This document shows positions 1-5,874 of a stretch of DNA of 6,236 bases, piece by piece. Origin of the DNA: Acidimicrobiia bacterium. GTDB lineage: Bacteria > Actinomycetota > Acidimicrobiia > Spongiisociales > UBA5794. Every line of letters begins with the position of its first letter. Position 1 is the first letter of the stretch. The position numbers and the translations under genes were made by a program. Below the pieces are notes generated by a model. It was not told the origin of the DNA and searched no databases. It saw only the letters and a list, made by a program, of their open reading frames with translations. The stretch covers positions 1 through 6,236 of the forward strand of contig JAUVPA010000103.1 in the NCBI GenBank assembly GCA_030598905.1, in the 5' to 3' direction.

Positions 1-636
1 GAGCATCTCAATCCGGGGACGGTTGGCAATGCGACCCGTGTCGTTGTGTCAGAGCTCGCTGGAAGGTCGACCGTTGTCGCCAAGGCAAAAGCCCAAGGCC
101 TCGAGCTGACGCCCGAGGAGGCTGAAGCCGTTGTTGATCGGATCAAGGATCTCGAACATGAGGGCTACCACTTCGAAGCCGCCGACGGTAGTTTCGAGCT
201 GCTCTTGCGCGAGGCTCAAGGCTGGGAGCAGCCGTTTTTCTCTCTGGAGTCGTACCGCGTTTTCGTTGAACATCGCGACGGAGCCGTCCTCGCCGAGGCG
301 ACGGTGAAAATTCATATCGGTGAAGAACGCATCGTTTCGACACGAGAGGGAGATGGCCCGGTCGGAGCCCTCGACAACGCTCTTCGGGCCGCGCTCGGAC
401 CTACCTATCCCGAGCTGGAGCGCATTCGCTTGACCGACTACCGAGTCCGCGACCTGGACTCATCGGACGGTTCGTCCGCCCGAGTGCGGGTCCTGTGTGA
501 ACACAGTGATGGCGATCGCTCATGGGGAACGGTTGGAGTCCATCAGAACATCATCGATGCGTCCTGGAAGGCGGTCGCTGAGGGCGTCGTCCTCGGACTC
601 CTCGCGGCTTCGGAGGTTGCTGGAGACAGCGCCTGA
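1..636 (+). CDS. cimA: (R)-citramalate synthase, C-terminal part (5' end outside window)
   Basis: The reading frame is open from base 1 to the TGA at 634-636, giving 211 residues of a longer protein; the GTG at 46 is an internal valine, not a start. The fragment opens with a DP/NP-x-x-VGN-x-x-R-V-x-VSELAGRS stretch, the linker typical of citramalate synthases of the isopropylmalate synthase superfamily. A LeuA-type regulatory (dimer) domain follows, with LEHEGYHFEAADGSFELL, the GPVGALDNALR block and a SWGTVGVHQNIIDASW motif near the end. The N-terminal TIM-barrel catalytic domain lies off the left edge. CimA condenses pyruvate and acetyl-CoA to citramalate in the threonine-independent isoleucine route; in this family the C-terminal domain usually mediates isoleucine feedback. 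A 2-isopropylmalate or homocitrate synthase is less likely because these motifs are the CimA-type version. It converges on ribH with a 4-nt gap. Confidence 0.9.
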   Translation, partial: EHLNPGTVGNATRVVVSELAGRSTVVAKAKAQGLELTPEEAEAVVDRIKDLEHEGYHFEAADGSFELLLREAQGWEQPFFSLESYRVFVEHRDGAVLAEATVKIHIGEERIVSTREGDGPVGALDNALRAALGPTYPELERIRLTDYRVRDLDSSDGSSARVRVLCEHSDGDRSWGTVGVHQNIIDASWKAVAEGVVLGLLAASEVAGDSA

Positions 637-640
637 TCCG

Positions 641-1135
641 TCAGTTGCGAAGGATCCGGAGCACGTTCGCCGTTCGGATCGCGGCCTCGGCGGCTTCTGC
701 ACCCTTGTTGCTGGAGCCGGGAACGCTCCGAGCACGGGCTTGTTCCTCCGAACGTACGGTGAGCACGCCGAACGCCACGGGCACCCCGGTGTCGAGCATG
801 ACCCTCTGCAGCCCTTCCGATGTTCGGTGCGCCACGTGCTCGTAGTGGTCGGTTTCTCCCAGAACGACCGCACCGAGAGCGATCACAGCGTCGTAGCCCG
901 ATTCGGCCGCGGCAAGGGCTGCGAGCGGCAATTCGAATGCCCCGGGAACCTGTACCACCGTTGGGTCGACCGCACCGGCCTCGTCGAGAAGAGAGAGTGC
1001 ACCGGCGAGCAGACCATCGGTCACTGATGAGTTGAACGTCGCCTGCAACACGGCGACCCGTAACCCGCTTGCGTCAAGTCGGCCTTCGATTGCCGACTCG
1101 TGGACTGTTGCTGGGGCGCCATCGATGCGTGCCAT
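641..1135 (-). CDS. ribH: 6,7-dimethyl-8-ribityllumazine synthase
   Basis: A 164-residue protein, normal length for the family, that joins 5-amino-6-ribitylamino-uracil with 3,4-dihydroxy-2-butanone 4-phosphate to form the lumazine precursor of riboflavin. Visible family motifs are ATFNSSVTDGLLAGA (residues 32-46, canonical RFN-x-x-IT), VPGAFELP (63-70), GAVVLGETDHYEHVA (88-102, with His97 at the conserved catalytic position) and a C-terminal NKGAEAAEAA (143-152). Lumazine synthases normally assemble into pentamers or 60-mer capsids in the cytoplasm. The ATG at 1135-1133 is chosen because the frame upstream is not family-like, and because it overlaps the ribBA stop by one base (TGATG). A purine-rich GGGGAAG lies about 5 nt upstream, inside ribBA. 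It is the last gene of the rib operon and is expected to be translationally coupled to ribBA. Confidence 0.97.
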   Translation of the reverse strand: MARIDGAPATVHESAIEGRLDASGLRVAVLQATFNSSVTDGLLAGALSLLDEAGAVDPTVVQVPGAFELPLAALAAAESGYDAVIALGAVVLGETDHYEHVAHRTSEGLQRVMLDTGVPVAFGVLTVRSEEQARARSVPGSSNKGAEAAEAAIRTANVLRILRN

Positions 1136-2346
1136 CAGGCTTCCCCGCCGTTGCCGAAGTGTCCGAGCTTGGCCGCCTTCGTCTTGAGATACGCCAGGTT
1201 GTGGGGGGTCTCGCCGACCCATAGTGGGATGCGTTCTGCCACTTTGATGCCGAACCTCTCCAGCTGTGCCATCTTGTCCGGGTTGTTGGTGAGCAACCGG
1301 ACGCTGCCGACCTTCAGATCGTGGAGGATCTGGGCATCGACGCCGTAGTGCCGAGCGTCGGCCGGATGGCCGAGCTCCTGATTCGCCTGCACCGTGTCGC
1401 GTCCTTCATCCTGGAGCTGGTAGGCACGCATCTTCTCCAGGAGCCCGATGCCCCGTCCTTCGTGCGTGGGGTTGTACACCACAATGCCTCTCCCCTCGCG
1501 GGCGATCTGTTCCATCGCGTTGTTGAGCTGGGTGCCACAGTCACATCGCAGACTTCCGAAGACGTCACCTGTGACGCACACGGAGTGAACCCTGACGAGC
1601 ACATCGTCTTTGGCTGCGACGTCCCCCATCACGAGTGCCATGTGTTCGGCGCCGTCGTTCGCCGATCGGTAGCCGACCGCTCGGAACATGCCGTGCCGGG
1701 TCGGAAGATCGGTCTCTGCTTCGCGGGTGACAACAGCTTCCGTCCCCCAGCGGTAGGCGACGAGTTCCTCGATCGTGAGCATGGCAATGCCGTGCCGTTC
1801 GGCGAAGGCCTCGAGGACGGACCCGCGAGCCATGGTGCCATCTTCGTTCACGATCTCGCAGAGCACGCCGGCCGGATACAGGCCCGCGAGTCGAGCGAGG
1901 TCCACCGCGGCCTCCGTATGGCCAGGACGTACGAGCACTCCGCCAGGCTGATAGCGCAAGGGGAAGATGTGACCCGGACGAGCGAAGTCGTCTGCGCCCG
2001 TCGCAGCGTCAGCCACGGCCCGAATCGTGGCGGCTCGATCCGAGGCAGAGATGCCTGTTGTCGTTCCGACGTTGTAGTCGATCGACACGGTGAAAGCCGT
2101 CTGGTGAGAGTCGGTGTTCTCGACGACCATCAGCGGCAGGCCGAGTTCATCCAGACGTTCGCCGATCACCGGCAAGCAGATGAGCCCGCTCGTGTTGTTC
2201 ACCATGAACGCGATCTGCTGTGCCGTCACCTTTTCGGCGCTGACGATCAAGTCACCCTCGTTCTCGCGGTCCTCATCATCGACGACCAGGACGAACTCGC
2301 CGTTGGCGAAGGCGTCGGTCGCAGCCTCGACCCTTTCACGGCTCAT
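1135..2346 (-). CDS. ribBA: Bifunctional 3,4-dihydroxy-2-butanone-4-phosphate synthase / GTP cyclohydrolase II
   Basis: A 403-residue fusion enzyme feeding both branches of riboflavin synthesis. Residues 1 to about 205 are the DHBP synthase (RibB) half, which acts on ribulose 5-phosphate: acidic metal-binding motif DDEDRENEGD (23-32), TTTGISASDRAATI (95-108), RPGHTEAAVDLARLAG (140-155) and the conserved Glu164. Residues from about 210 on are the GTP cyclohydrolase II (RibA) half: zinc ligands Cys257, Cys268 and Cys270, HEGRGIGL (295-302), Tyr309 in RAYQLQD, the catalytic pair Asp330/Arg332 (E. coli RibA Asp126/Arg128) and RLLTNNP (350-356). Tyr309 is the residue type associated with normal cyclohydrolase II chemistry. 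Oddities are Val256, where Glu usually precedes the first zinc Cys, and Asn-Pro-Thr (292-294), where Leu-Arg-Gly or His-Arg-Gln is usual. The ATG shares four bases (ATGA) with the ribE stop, and GGAGG lies 7 nt upstream. Confidence 0.97.
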   Translation of the reverse strand: MSRERVEAATDAFANGEFVLVVDDEDRENEGDLIVSAEKVTAQQIAFMVNNTSGLICLPVIGERLDELGLPLMVVENTDSHQTAFTVSIDYNVGTTTGISASDRAATIRAVADAATGADDFARPGHIFPLRYQPGGVLVRPGHTEAAVDLARLAGLYPAGVLCEIVNEDGTMARGSVLEAFAERHGIAMLTIEELVAYRWGTEAVVTREAETDLPTRHGMFRAVGYRSANDGAEHMALVMGDVAAKDDVLVRVHSVCVTGDVFGSLRCDCGTQLNNAMEQIAREGRGIVVYNPTHEGRGIGLLEKMRAYQLQDEGRDTVQANQELGHPADARHYGVDAQILHDLKVGSVRLLTNNPDKMAQLERFGIKVAERIPLWVGETPHNLAYLKTKAAKLGHFGNGGEA

Positions 2347-2960
2347 TGTCGGGCCTCCAGCATCCTCTCCACATATTTGGCGATGATGTCGACCTCCAGG
2401 TTGACGCGGTGTCCGGGCTCTCTGATCCCCAGAACGGTGGCTGACAGCGTGTGTGGAATGAGAGCGACGTCGAAAGCTGCCTCTTCACCGGTTGTCGCGT
2501 TGCCGCTCGTCACGGCCGTCACCGTGAGGCTGACTCCATCCACGGTGATCGATCCCTTCTCCACGACGTAGCTGGCCAATTGGTGCGGCATGACGATGCT
2601 CATACGCCGCGATTCACCTTCGTCGGAAACAGAAGCGATCGTGCCGACCCCATCGATGTGACCCTGAACGATGTGGCCGTCGAAGCGACCATCGGCTGCC
2701 ATCGGCCTTTCCAGATCAACCGGGCTGTCTGGAGCCAGGTCGCCGAGGGCGCTGCGTTCGAGTGACTCGTGTATGACGTCAACGGAAAACTTCGTGCCAG
2801 CGACAGCGGTCGCGGTGAGGCAGACACCGTTCACTGCAACGCTGTCACCCACATCGAGGCCGGCCACCGTCGCCGGTGCCTCGATGACGAGCCGCCGTCC
2901 CGAGGAAGAAGTCTCGGATGACTGCACCGCGCCAACCTCGGTGACGATCCCCGTGAACAT
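2343..2960 (-). CDS. ribE: Riboflavin synthase, alpha chain
   Basis: A 205-residue protein of normal length that dismutates two 6,7-dimethyl-8-ribityllumazine molecules to riboflavin and the pyrimidine intermediate. It shows the internal duplication of the family. The N-terminal barrel (about 1-95) begins MFTGIVTEVG and carries VNGVCLTA (43-50) and ESLERSALG (65-73). The C-terminal barrel (about 96-200) carries GHIVQGHIDGVG (95-106), KGSITVDGVSLTV (135-147) and IPHTLSATVLG (168-178), then VNLEVDIIAKYVERM. The enzyme normally works as a homotrimer. Its ATG at 2960-2958 overlaps the ribD stop by one base (TGATG), with GAGG about 8 nt upstream. Its TGA overlaps the ribBA start, so it lies inside a translationally coupled chain. 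The symbol ribC is used for the same gene in Bacillus. Confidence 0.97.
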   Translation of the reverse strand: MFTGIVTEVGAVQSSETSSSGRRLVIEAPATVAGLDVGDSVAVNGVCLTATAVAGTKFSVDVIHESLERSALGDLAPDSPVDLERPMAADGRFDGHIVQGHIDGVGTIASVSDEGESRRMSIVMPHQLASYVVEKGSITVDGVSLTVTAVTSGNATTGEEAAFDVALIPHTLSATVLGIREPGHRVNLEVDIIAKYVERMLEARQ

Positions 2961-4054
2961 CAGCCGTCCTCGGTGCGGTAGGTCAATCTGACATCAGGAC
3001 CGAACCGCGCAACGTCGATCAGCGCCATCTCCGTTGCCGCAGAGATCGATTCAAACCCGCCTGCGAATGGTGCAGCACCACCGCCACCCGCGAGACTCGC
3101 TCCTACGTACACGACGAGTTCGTCGACCAGATTGGCCTCGAGCATCGATCGGGCGAGTGTCGGGCCGCCTTCCACGAGCACGTGGAGCATGCCGCGACTC
3201 GCGATGTCCTTCGCCATAGCGGTGAGATCGACGCCGTTAGGCGACCACGCCGCTACAACCTCGGCGTCCTGCGGCTCGTCGCCATGAACTTCCGGCCGGT
3301 AGATGATCGGCCCTCGCTCGTAGACCCTGGCGGTCTTCGGTAGCGGGTTCCGGCCGGCAATCAAGAGGGGCATGGGTTGAGGTCCCGCATAGTTCGGGAG
3401 ACGGACACTGAGAAGCGGATCGTCGGCGCGCACGGTTCCTGCACCGACCATGACCCCGTCGACGCTCGCCCGCAGCCTGTGGGCGTCGAGTCTGGCTTCG
3501 GCCGATGTGAGCCACTGCGAAGTTCCGTCGAGCGCTGCGACCTGGCCGTCCAGCGTCATCGCGATCTTGATGGTGAACATGGGCCTGGCGGTCGCGCGGT
3601 GGATGAAATAGCCCGGGTCCATTGCCGCCACGGTGCCTCCGTCGACGTCTCGTTCAACGGCTACGCCCGCCGCTTCGAGAGCGGCGAAGCCGCGACCAGC
3701 GACACGTGGATCAGGGTCGACGGGACCGGCGAGCACACGCGCCACGCCGGCCGAAACAATGGCGTCGACACACGGTGCCGTGTGGCCCCGATGTGAACAC
3801 GGTTCGAGAGTGACGATCAGTGTTCCGCCCCGGGCGCGATCACCGGCGTCGGCAAGAGCAGCCGCCTCGGCGTGCGGGGCTCCTGGACCGGCGTGAGCAT
3901 GCTGCGCGACAAGTTGACCGTCGGCCGACAGGACGATGGCGCCGACGCGCGGGTTGGGGTGAGGATGAGTGTCCGTCGCCAGGGCGACAGCGTCCGTCAT
4001 CCATTCCTCCGCGCGGCGGGTGCCGACTCTGTTGTCGTCAGCGCGTCGCGACAC
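2960..4054 (-). CDS. ribD: Bifunctional diaminohydroxyphosphoribosylaminopyrimidine deaminase / 5-amino-6-(5-phosphoribosylamino)uracil reductase
   Basis: A 364-residue two-domain enzyme performing the second and third steps from GTP towards riboflavin. The N-terminal cytidine-deaminase-like domain (about 15-150) has HPNPRVGAIV (32-41), the zinc and catalytic site PHAEAAAL (60-67; His61, Glu63) and EPCSHRGHTAPC (84-95; Cys86 and Cys95). The C-terminal reductase domain (about 158-360) has KIAMTLDGQVA (163-173), WLTSAEAR (181-188), HRLRASVDGVMVGAGTVRADDP (split by the NADPH-fold loop, 192-213), LVEGGPTLA (293-301) and LVDELVVY (309-316). The chosen start is GTG at 4054-4052, because a strong AAGGAGG lies 5 nt upstream and merges with the FMN riboswitch. 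The ATG at 4000-3998 is an alternative start with its own GGAGG 5 nt upstream, giving a 346-residue protein that still contains the whole deaminase domain. First gene of the rib operon. Confidence 0.96.
   Translation of the reverse strand: MSRRADDNRVGTRRAEEWMTDAVALATDTHPHPNPRVGAIVLSADGQLVAQHAHAGPGAPHAEAAALADAGDRARGGTLIVTLEPCSHRGHTAPCVDAIVSAGVARVLAGPVDPDPRVAGRGFAALEAAGVAVERDVDGGTVAAMDPGYFIHRATARPMFTIKIAMTLDGQVAALDGTSQWLTSAEARLDAHRLRASVDGVMVGAGTVRADDPLLSVRLPNYAGPQPMPLLIAGRNPLPKTARVYERGPIIYRPEVHGDEPQDAEVVAAWSPNGVDLTAMAKDIASRGMLHVLVEGGPTLARSMLEANLVDELVVYVGASLAGGGGAAPFAGGFESISAATEMALIDVARFGPDVRLTYRTEDG
4006..4010 (-). promoter_or_regulatory. Possible second ribosome binding site inside ribD
   Basis: GGAGG on the minus strand, 5 nt before the in-frame ATG at 4000-3998. 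It lies outside the riboswitch helix P1. A start here would remove 18 residues (RibD residues 1-18), which precede the recognisable deaminase fold. Whether it is used is unknown; a purine-rich stretch can arise from the codons GAG GAA alone. Confidence 0.3.
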
Positions 4055-4057
4055 AAC

Positions 4058-4183
4058 GCCCTCCTTCTCCCATCCGGACTGTCACCGTCGGCCTCGGATT
4101 TTCACCGAGTCGGCCTCGCTGTCGAGCGAGGTTCGCGGGCTGTCACCGCCGGTCGGGAATTGCACCCTGCCCCGAGAGAGGGC
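4058..4183 (-). promoter_or_regulatory. FMN riboswitch (RFN element)
   Basis: Reading the minus strand, the leader shows the FMN aptamer signatures in order: GGGGCAGGGTG, AATTCCCGACCGGCGGT, AGCCCGCGA, a variable hairpin with arms CCTCGCT and AGCGAGG, CCGAGGCCGACGGT, and AGTCCGGATGGGAGAAGG just before ribD. The closing helix P1 can pair 4183-4174 with 4067-4058: ten positions with one U-G wobble and one C-A mismatch. The 3' strand of P1 contains the AAGGAGG Shine-Dalgarno of ribD (4066-4060), and the GTG start follows 3 nt after the helix. FMN binding stabilises P1 in this class, so direct masking of the ribosome site is the likely mode. I see no separate terminator with a U-tract between aptamer and gene. 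It should regulate the whole ribD-ribE-ribBA-ribH operon. Confidence 0.96.
4060..4066 (-). promoter_or_regulatory. ribD Shine-Dalgarno, inside riboswitch helix P1
   Basis: AAGGAGG on the minus strand, 5 nt before the GTG at 4054-4052. It decides this start and is fully contained in the 3' strand of P1. Confidence 0.85.
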
Positions 4184-4206
4184 TATCGGAGACAAGCTTA
4201 CAGAGA

Positions 4207-4256
4207 GTGAGAAGTGAGAAGTGAGAAGTCGGGAGCTAACAACTGAGAACTAACAA
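4207..4256. repeat. Degenerate heptamer tandem array
   Basis: Plus-strand units of seven bases are GTGAGAA three times (4207-4227), an 8-base interruption GTCGGGAG (4228-4235), then CTAACAA, CTGAGAA and CTAACAA (4236-4256). All six units fit the consensus [GC]T[GA]A[GC]AA. A weaker unit, CAAACTC, continues into the stop codon of the response regulator gene. The array fills the space between that stop codon and the riboswitch. It is AT-richer and lower in complexity than its surroundings. Its function is unknown: it may be a slippage-prone short repeat, a protein binding site or a degenerate mobile repeat. No convincing terminator or rib promoter could be made out in or beside it. Confidence 0.8.
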
Positions 4257-4261
4257 CAAAC

Positions 4262-5188
4262 TCACGTTCTGCGGTCGATCTGGTACGACGAGCCTGGCAG
4301 GCGTTTGGCGAATTCCTTCATTTCGGACGCCACGGCCGACGCCTCCCACTCGCTGCTGATCTTGCGGCGCTGGTTGGTGGCGACACCCATCGATATCGAC
4401 GCGATCGGGAAGGCGTGGCGCTCTCCCCGGCGATCGGTCACCTCGATGTAACCCTGCAACGCCTCTGCCGTGTCGTAGAAATCGAGGATTCCATCGTCGT
4501 AGTGCTTGATCATGGATTGGCAGAAACCCTCGACATGATCGGGGTGGATGACACCGACGAAGTCATCACCTCCGACGTGGCCCACGAAGGCATCAGGATC
4601 TCCACAATCCGCTGCCGCGTCGAGCAGAGCCTGAGCGGTGTACTTGATCACGAGATCGCCTCGCATGAAGCCGTAGTGGTCGTTGAACGCCTTGAAGTTG
4701 TCGAGGTCGGCGTGAACAACGGCGAAGAGCCGGCTTGCGGACACCCGGTCCTCGAGTTCAGCTGCGATGCGGAAGTTGCCAGGCAATCCGGTGAGTGGAG
4801 AGAGGTCACGCATTTGCTGGGCGCGTCTCAGCACGGTACGGACCCGGGCGACGAGCTCTTCAACTTCGAAGGGTTTCGTGATGTAGTCGTCCGCCCCGAG
4901 ATCGAGACCTTTCACGCGGTCTTCGGCCAGAGCCTTGGCAGTGAGAACGATGACCGGGACGTTGGCAGTCGACGAGCTCCCGCGGAGCTTCGACAACACG
5001 GTCAAGCCGTCCATCTCCGGCATCATGACATCGAGAAGGACGAGCTCGGGAGGGCGGTCGTGGGCCTTGTCGAGAGCCTCGCGCCCACCCTCTGCGGTCA
5101 CGACCTCGAAGCCCTCGAGCTCGAGGTTCATCCGAACGAACTGGAGGATGTCTGGATCGTCATCGACGACGAGAATCTGCTCTTTCAT
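4262..5188 (-). CDS. Response regulator with receiver and GGDEF-family domains (putative diguanylate cyclase)
   Basis: A 308-residue cytoplasmic protein with no membrane segment. Residues 1-120 form a CheY-like receiver: acidic residues Asp9-Asp11 in VVDDD, phosphoacceptor Asp53 in LLDVMMPEMDG, Thr83 and Lys105 in the TKPF motif. After a short linker, residues about 130-305 form a GGDEF-family domain: LTGLPGNF (132-139), HADLDNFKAFND (159-170, metal-binding Asp161), the signature variant GGDDF (206-210) and SISMGVA (264-270). The four residues where an RxxD inhibitory site would sit are DPDA, so c-di-GMP product feedback through that site is unlikely. It may make c-di-GMP on phosphorylation; cyclase activity is not certain with Asp in the fourth signature position. 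The ATG at 5188 lies 1 nt after the rpe stop, with GGGAG 4-5 nt upstream inside rpe, implying co-translation. No partner histidine kinase is visible in the window. Confidence 0.9.
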   Translation of the reverse strand: MKEQILVVDDDPDILQFVRMNLELEGFEVVTAEGGREALDKAHDRPPELVLLDVMMPEMDGLTVLSKLRGSSSTANVPVIVLTAKALAEDRVKGLDLGADDYITKPFEVEELVARVRTVLRRAQQMRDLSPLTGLPGNFRIAAELEDRVSASRLFAVVHADLDNFKAFNDHYGFMRGDLVIKYTAQALLDAAADCGDPDAFVGHVGGDDFVGVIHPDHVEGFCQSMIKHYDDGILDFYDTAEALQGYIEVTDRRGERHAFPIASISMGVATNQRRKISSEWEASAVASEMKEFAKRLPGSSYQIDRRT

Positions 5189-5189
5189 C

Positions 5190-5855
5190 TCACTCCCGGC
5201 TCGAAGCTGCCCTCAATTCGGCCACCGCCGCTACCGAATCCGGCGCGCCGAACACCGACGTTCCTGCGACGAAGACATCGGCTCCAGCTGCACGCGCTGC
5301 ACCGATCGTGGAGGTGTCGATCCCCCCGTCGACCTCTATATCGGCTGCCAGCCCGGCGGAATCAACGAACTTCCTGGTTTTCTCGATCTTCGGAAGAACC
5401 GAATCGATGAACGACTGACCACCGAAGCCGGGATGAACCGACATCACAACGATCATGTCGCAGATCTCGATGAATGGTTCGACTGCCTCGAACGGAGTCG
5501 GAGGGTTCAGCACGATGCCGAACCGGAGATCTTGCTCTCGCGCCAGCGCGGCAACACTCGAAGGGTCGGGGAACACCTCGATATGCACAGTCACCTGGTC
5601 CGCTCCGGCCTCTCGGAGTGGCTCGAGATAGGCATCTGGGTTGGTCGTCATCAGGTGGCAATCGAAGAGCAGATCGCTCCGGCGTCGAATCGACGCGATC
5701 ACCGGGATACCGAGCGAGATGTTCGGAACGAAATGCCCGTCCATGATGTCGATGTGCAACATGTCGACGTGCGGTTCGACTCGGGCGATGTCCGTGCCTA
5801 GATCGGCAAAATCCGCGGCGAGAATCGACGGCGCGATCCGGGGTGCCTTGATCAT
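5190..5855 (-). CDS. rpe: Ribulose-phosphate 3-epimerase
   Basis: A 221-residue TIM-barrel enzyme of normal length that interconverts ribulose 5-phosphate and xylulose 5-phosphate in the pentose phosphate pathway. Family motifs are APSILAADFADLG (8-20), MLHIDIMDGHFVPNISLG (32-49; metal ligand His34 and catalytic Asp36), DCHLMTTNPDAY (65-76; His67), MSVHPGFGGQSF (138-149) and EVDGGID (174-180; catalytic Asp176). The start is ATG at 5855-5853, the position where family members begin; the frame is open further upstream, but that extension looks like noncoding sequence. No Shine-Dalgarno precedes it. Instead, a TACACT hexamer lies exactly 7 nt before the A of ATG. The next gene starts 1 nt after its stop. 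Ribulose 5-phosphate is also a substrate of RibBA in the operon downstream. Confidence 0.97.
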   Translation of the reverse strand: MIKAPRIAPSILAADFADLGTDIARVEPHVDMLHIDIMDGHFVPNISLGIPVIASIRRRSDLLFDCHLMTTNPDAYLEPLREAGADQVTVHIEVFPDPSSVAALAREQDLRFGIVLNPPTPFEAVEPFIEICDMIVVMSVHPGFGGQSFIDSVLPKIEKTRKFVDSAGLAADIEVDGGIDTSTIGAARAAGADVFVAGTSVFGAPDSVAAVAELRAASSRE

Positions 5856-5862
5856 CGCGGCG

Positions 5863-5868
5863 AGTGTA
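5863..5868 (-). promoter_or_regulatory. Possible -10 hexamer of a leaderless rpe transcript
   Basis: TACACT on the minus strand fits TAnnnT and ends 7 nt before the rpe ATG, the spacing seen for leaderless genes in Actinobacteria. The absence of a Shine-Dalgarno agrees with this. No good -35 hexamer is visible 16-18 nt upstream. Read-through from rsmB is also possible. Confidence 0.4.
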
Positions 5869-5874
5869 AAGAGG

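Noticed and set aside
46..48. GTG as the start of a free-standing 196-residue protein
   Set aside because: The frame is open upstream to base 1 and those residues already match the conserved CimA linker, so the gene is cut by the window edge, not started here.
1136..1222. N-terminal extension of ribH by 29 residues
   Set aside because: The extension lies over the 3' end of ribBA, is not lumazine-synthase-like, and the ATG at 1135 gives normal family length and the usual overlap.
1321..2571. Long plus-strand open frame (416 codons) opposite ribBA and the end of ribE
   Set aside because: It is antisense to clearly conserved enzymes, has no recognisable domain, and runs through two gene boundaries; long antisense frames are expected in high-GC coding DNA.
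4195..4200. TAAGCT on the minus strand as a -10 box of the rib operon promoter
   Set aside because: Its position upstream of the riboswitch is right, but no matching -35 hexamer exists and the hexamer fits the consensus only weakly, so it is not annotated.
4207..4256. CRISPR array interpretation of the heptamer repeats
   Set aside because: Units are 7 bases, nearly contiguous and without unique spacers; no cas genes are present.
4415..5410. Plus-strand open frame (331 codons) opposite the response regulator and rpe
   Set aside because: The translation is a shadow of the REC-GGDEF gene, with no family motif and no ribosome binding site; it crosses from one real gene into the next.
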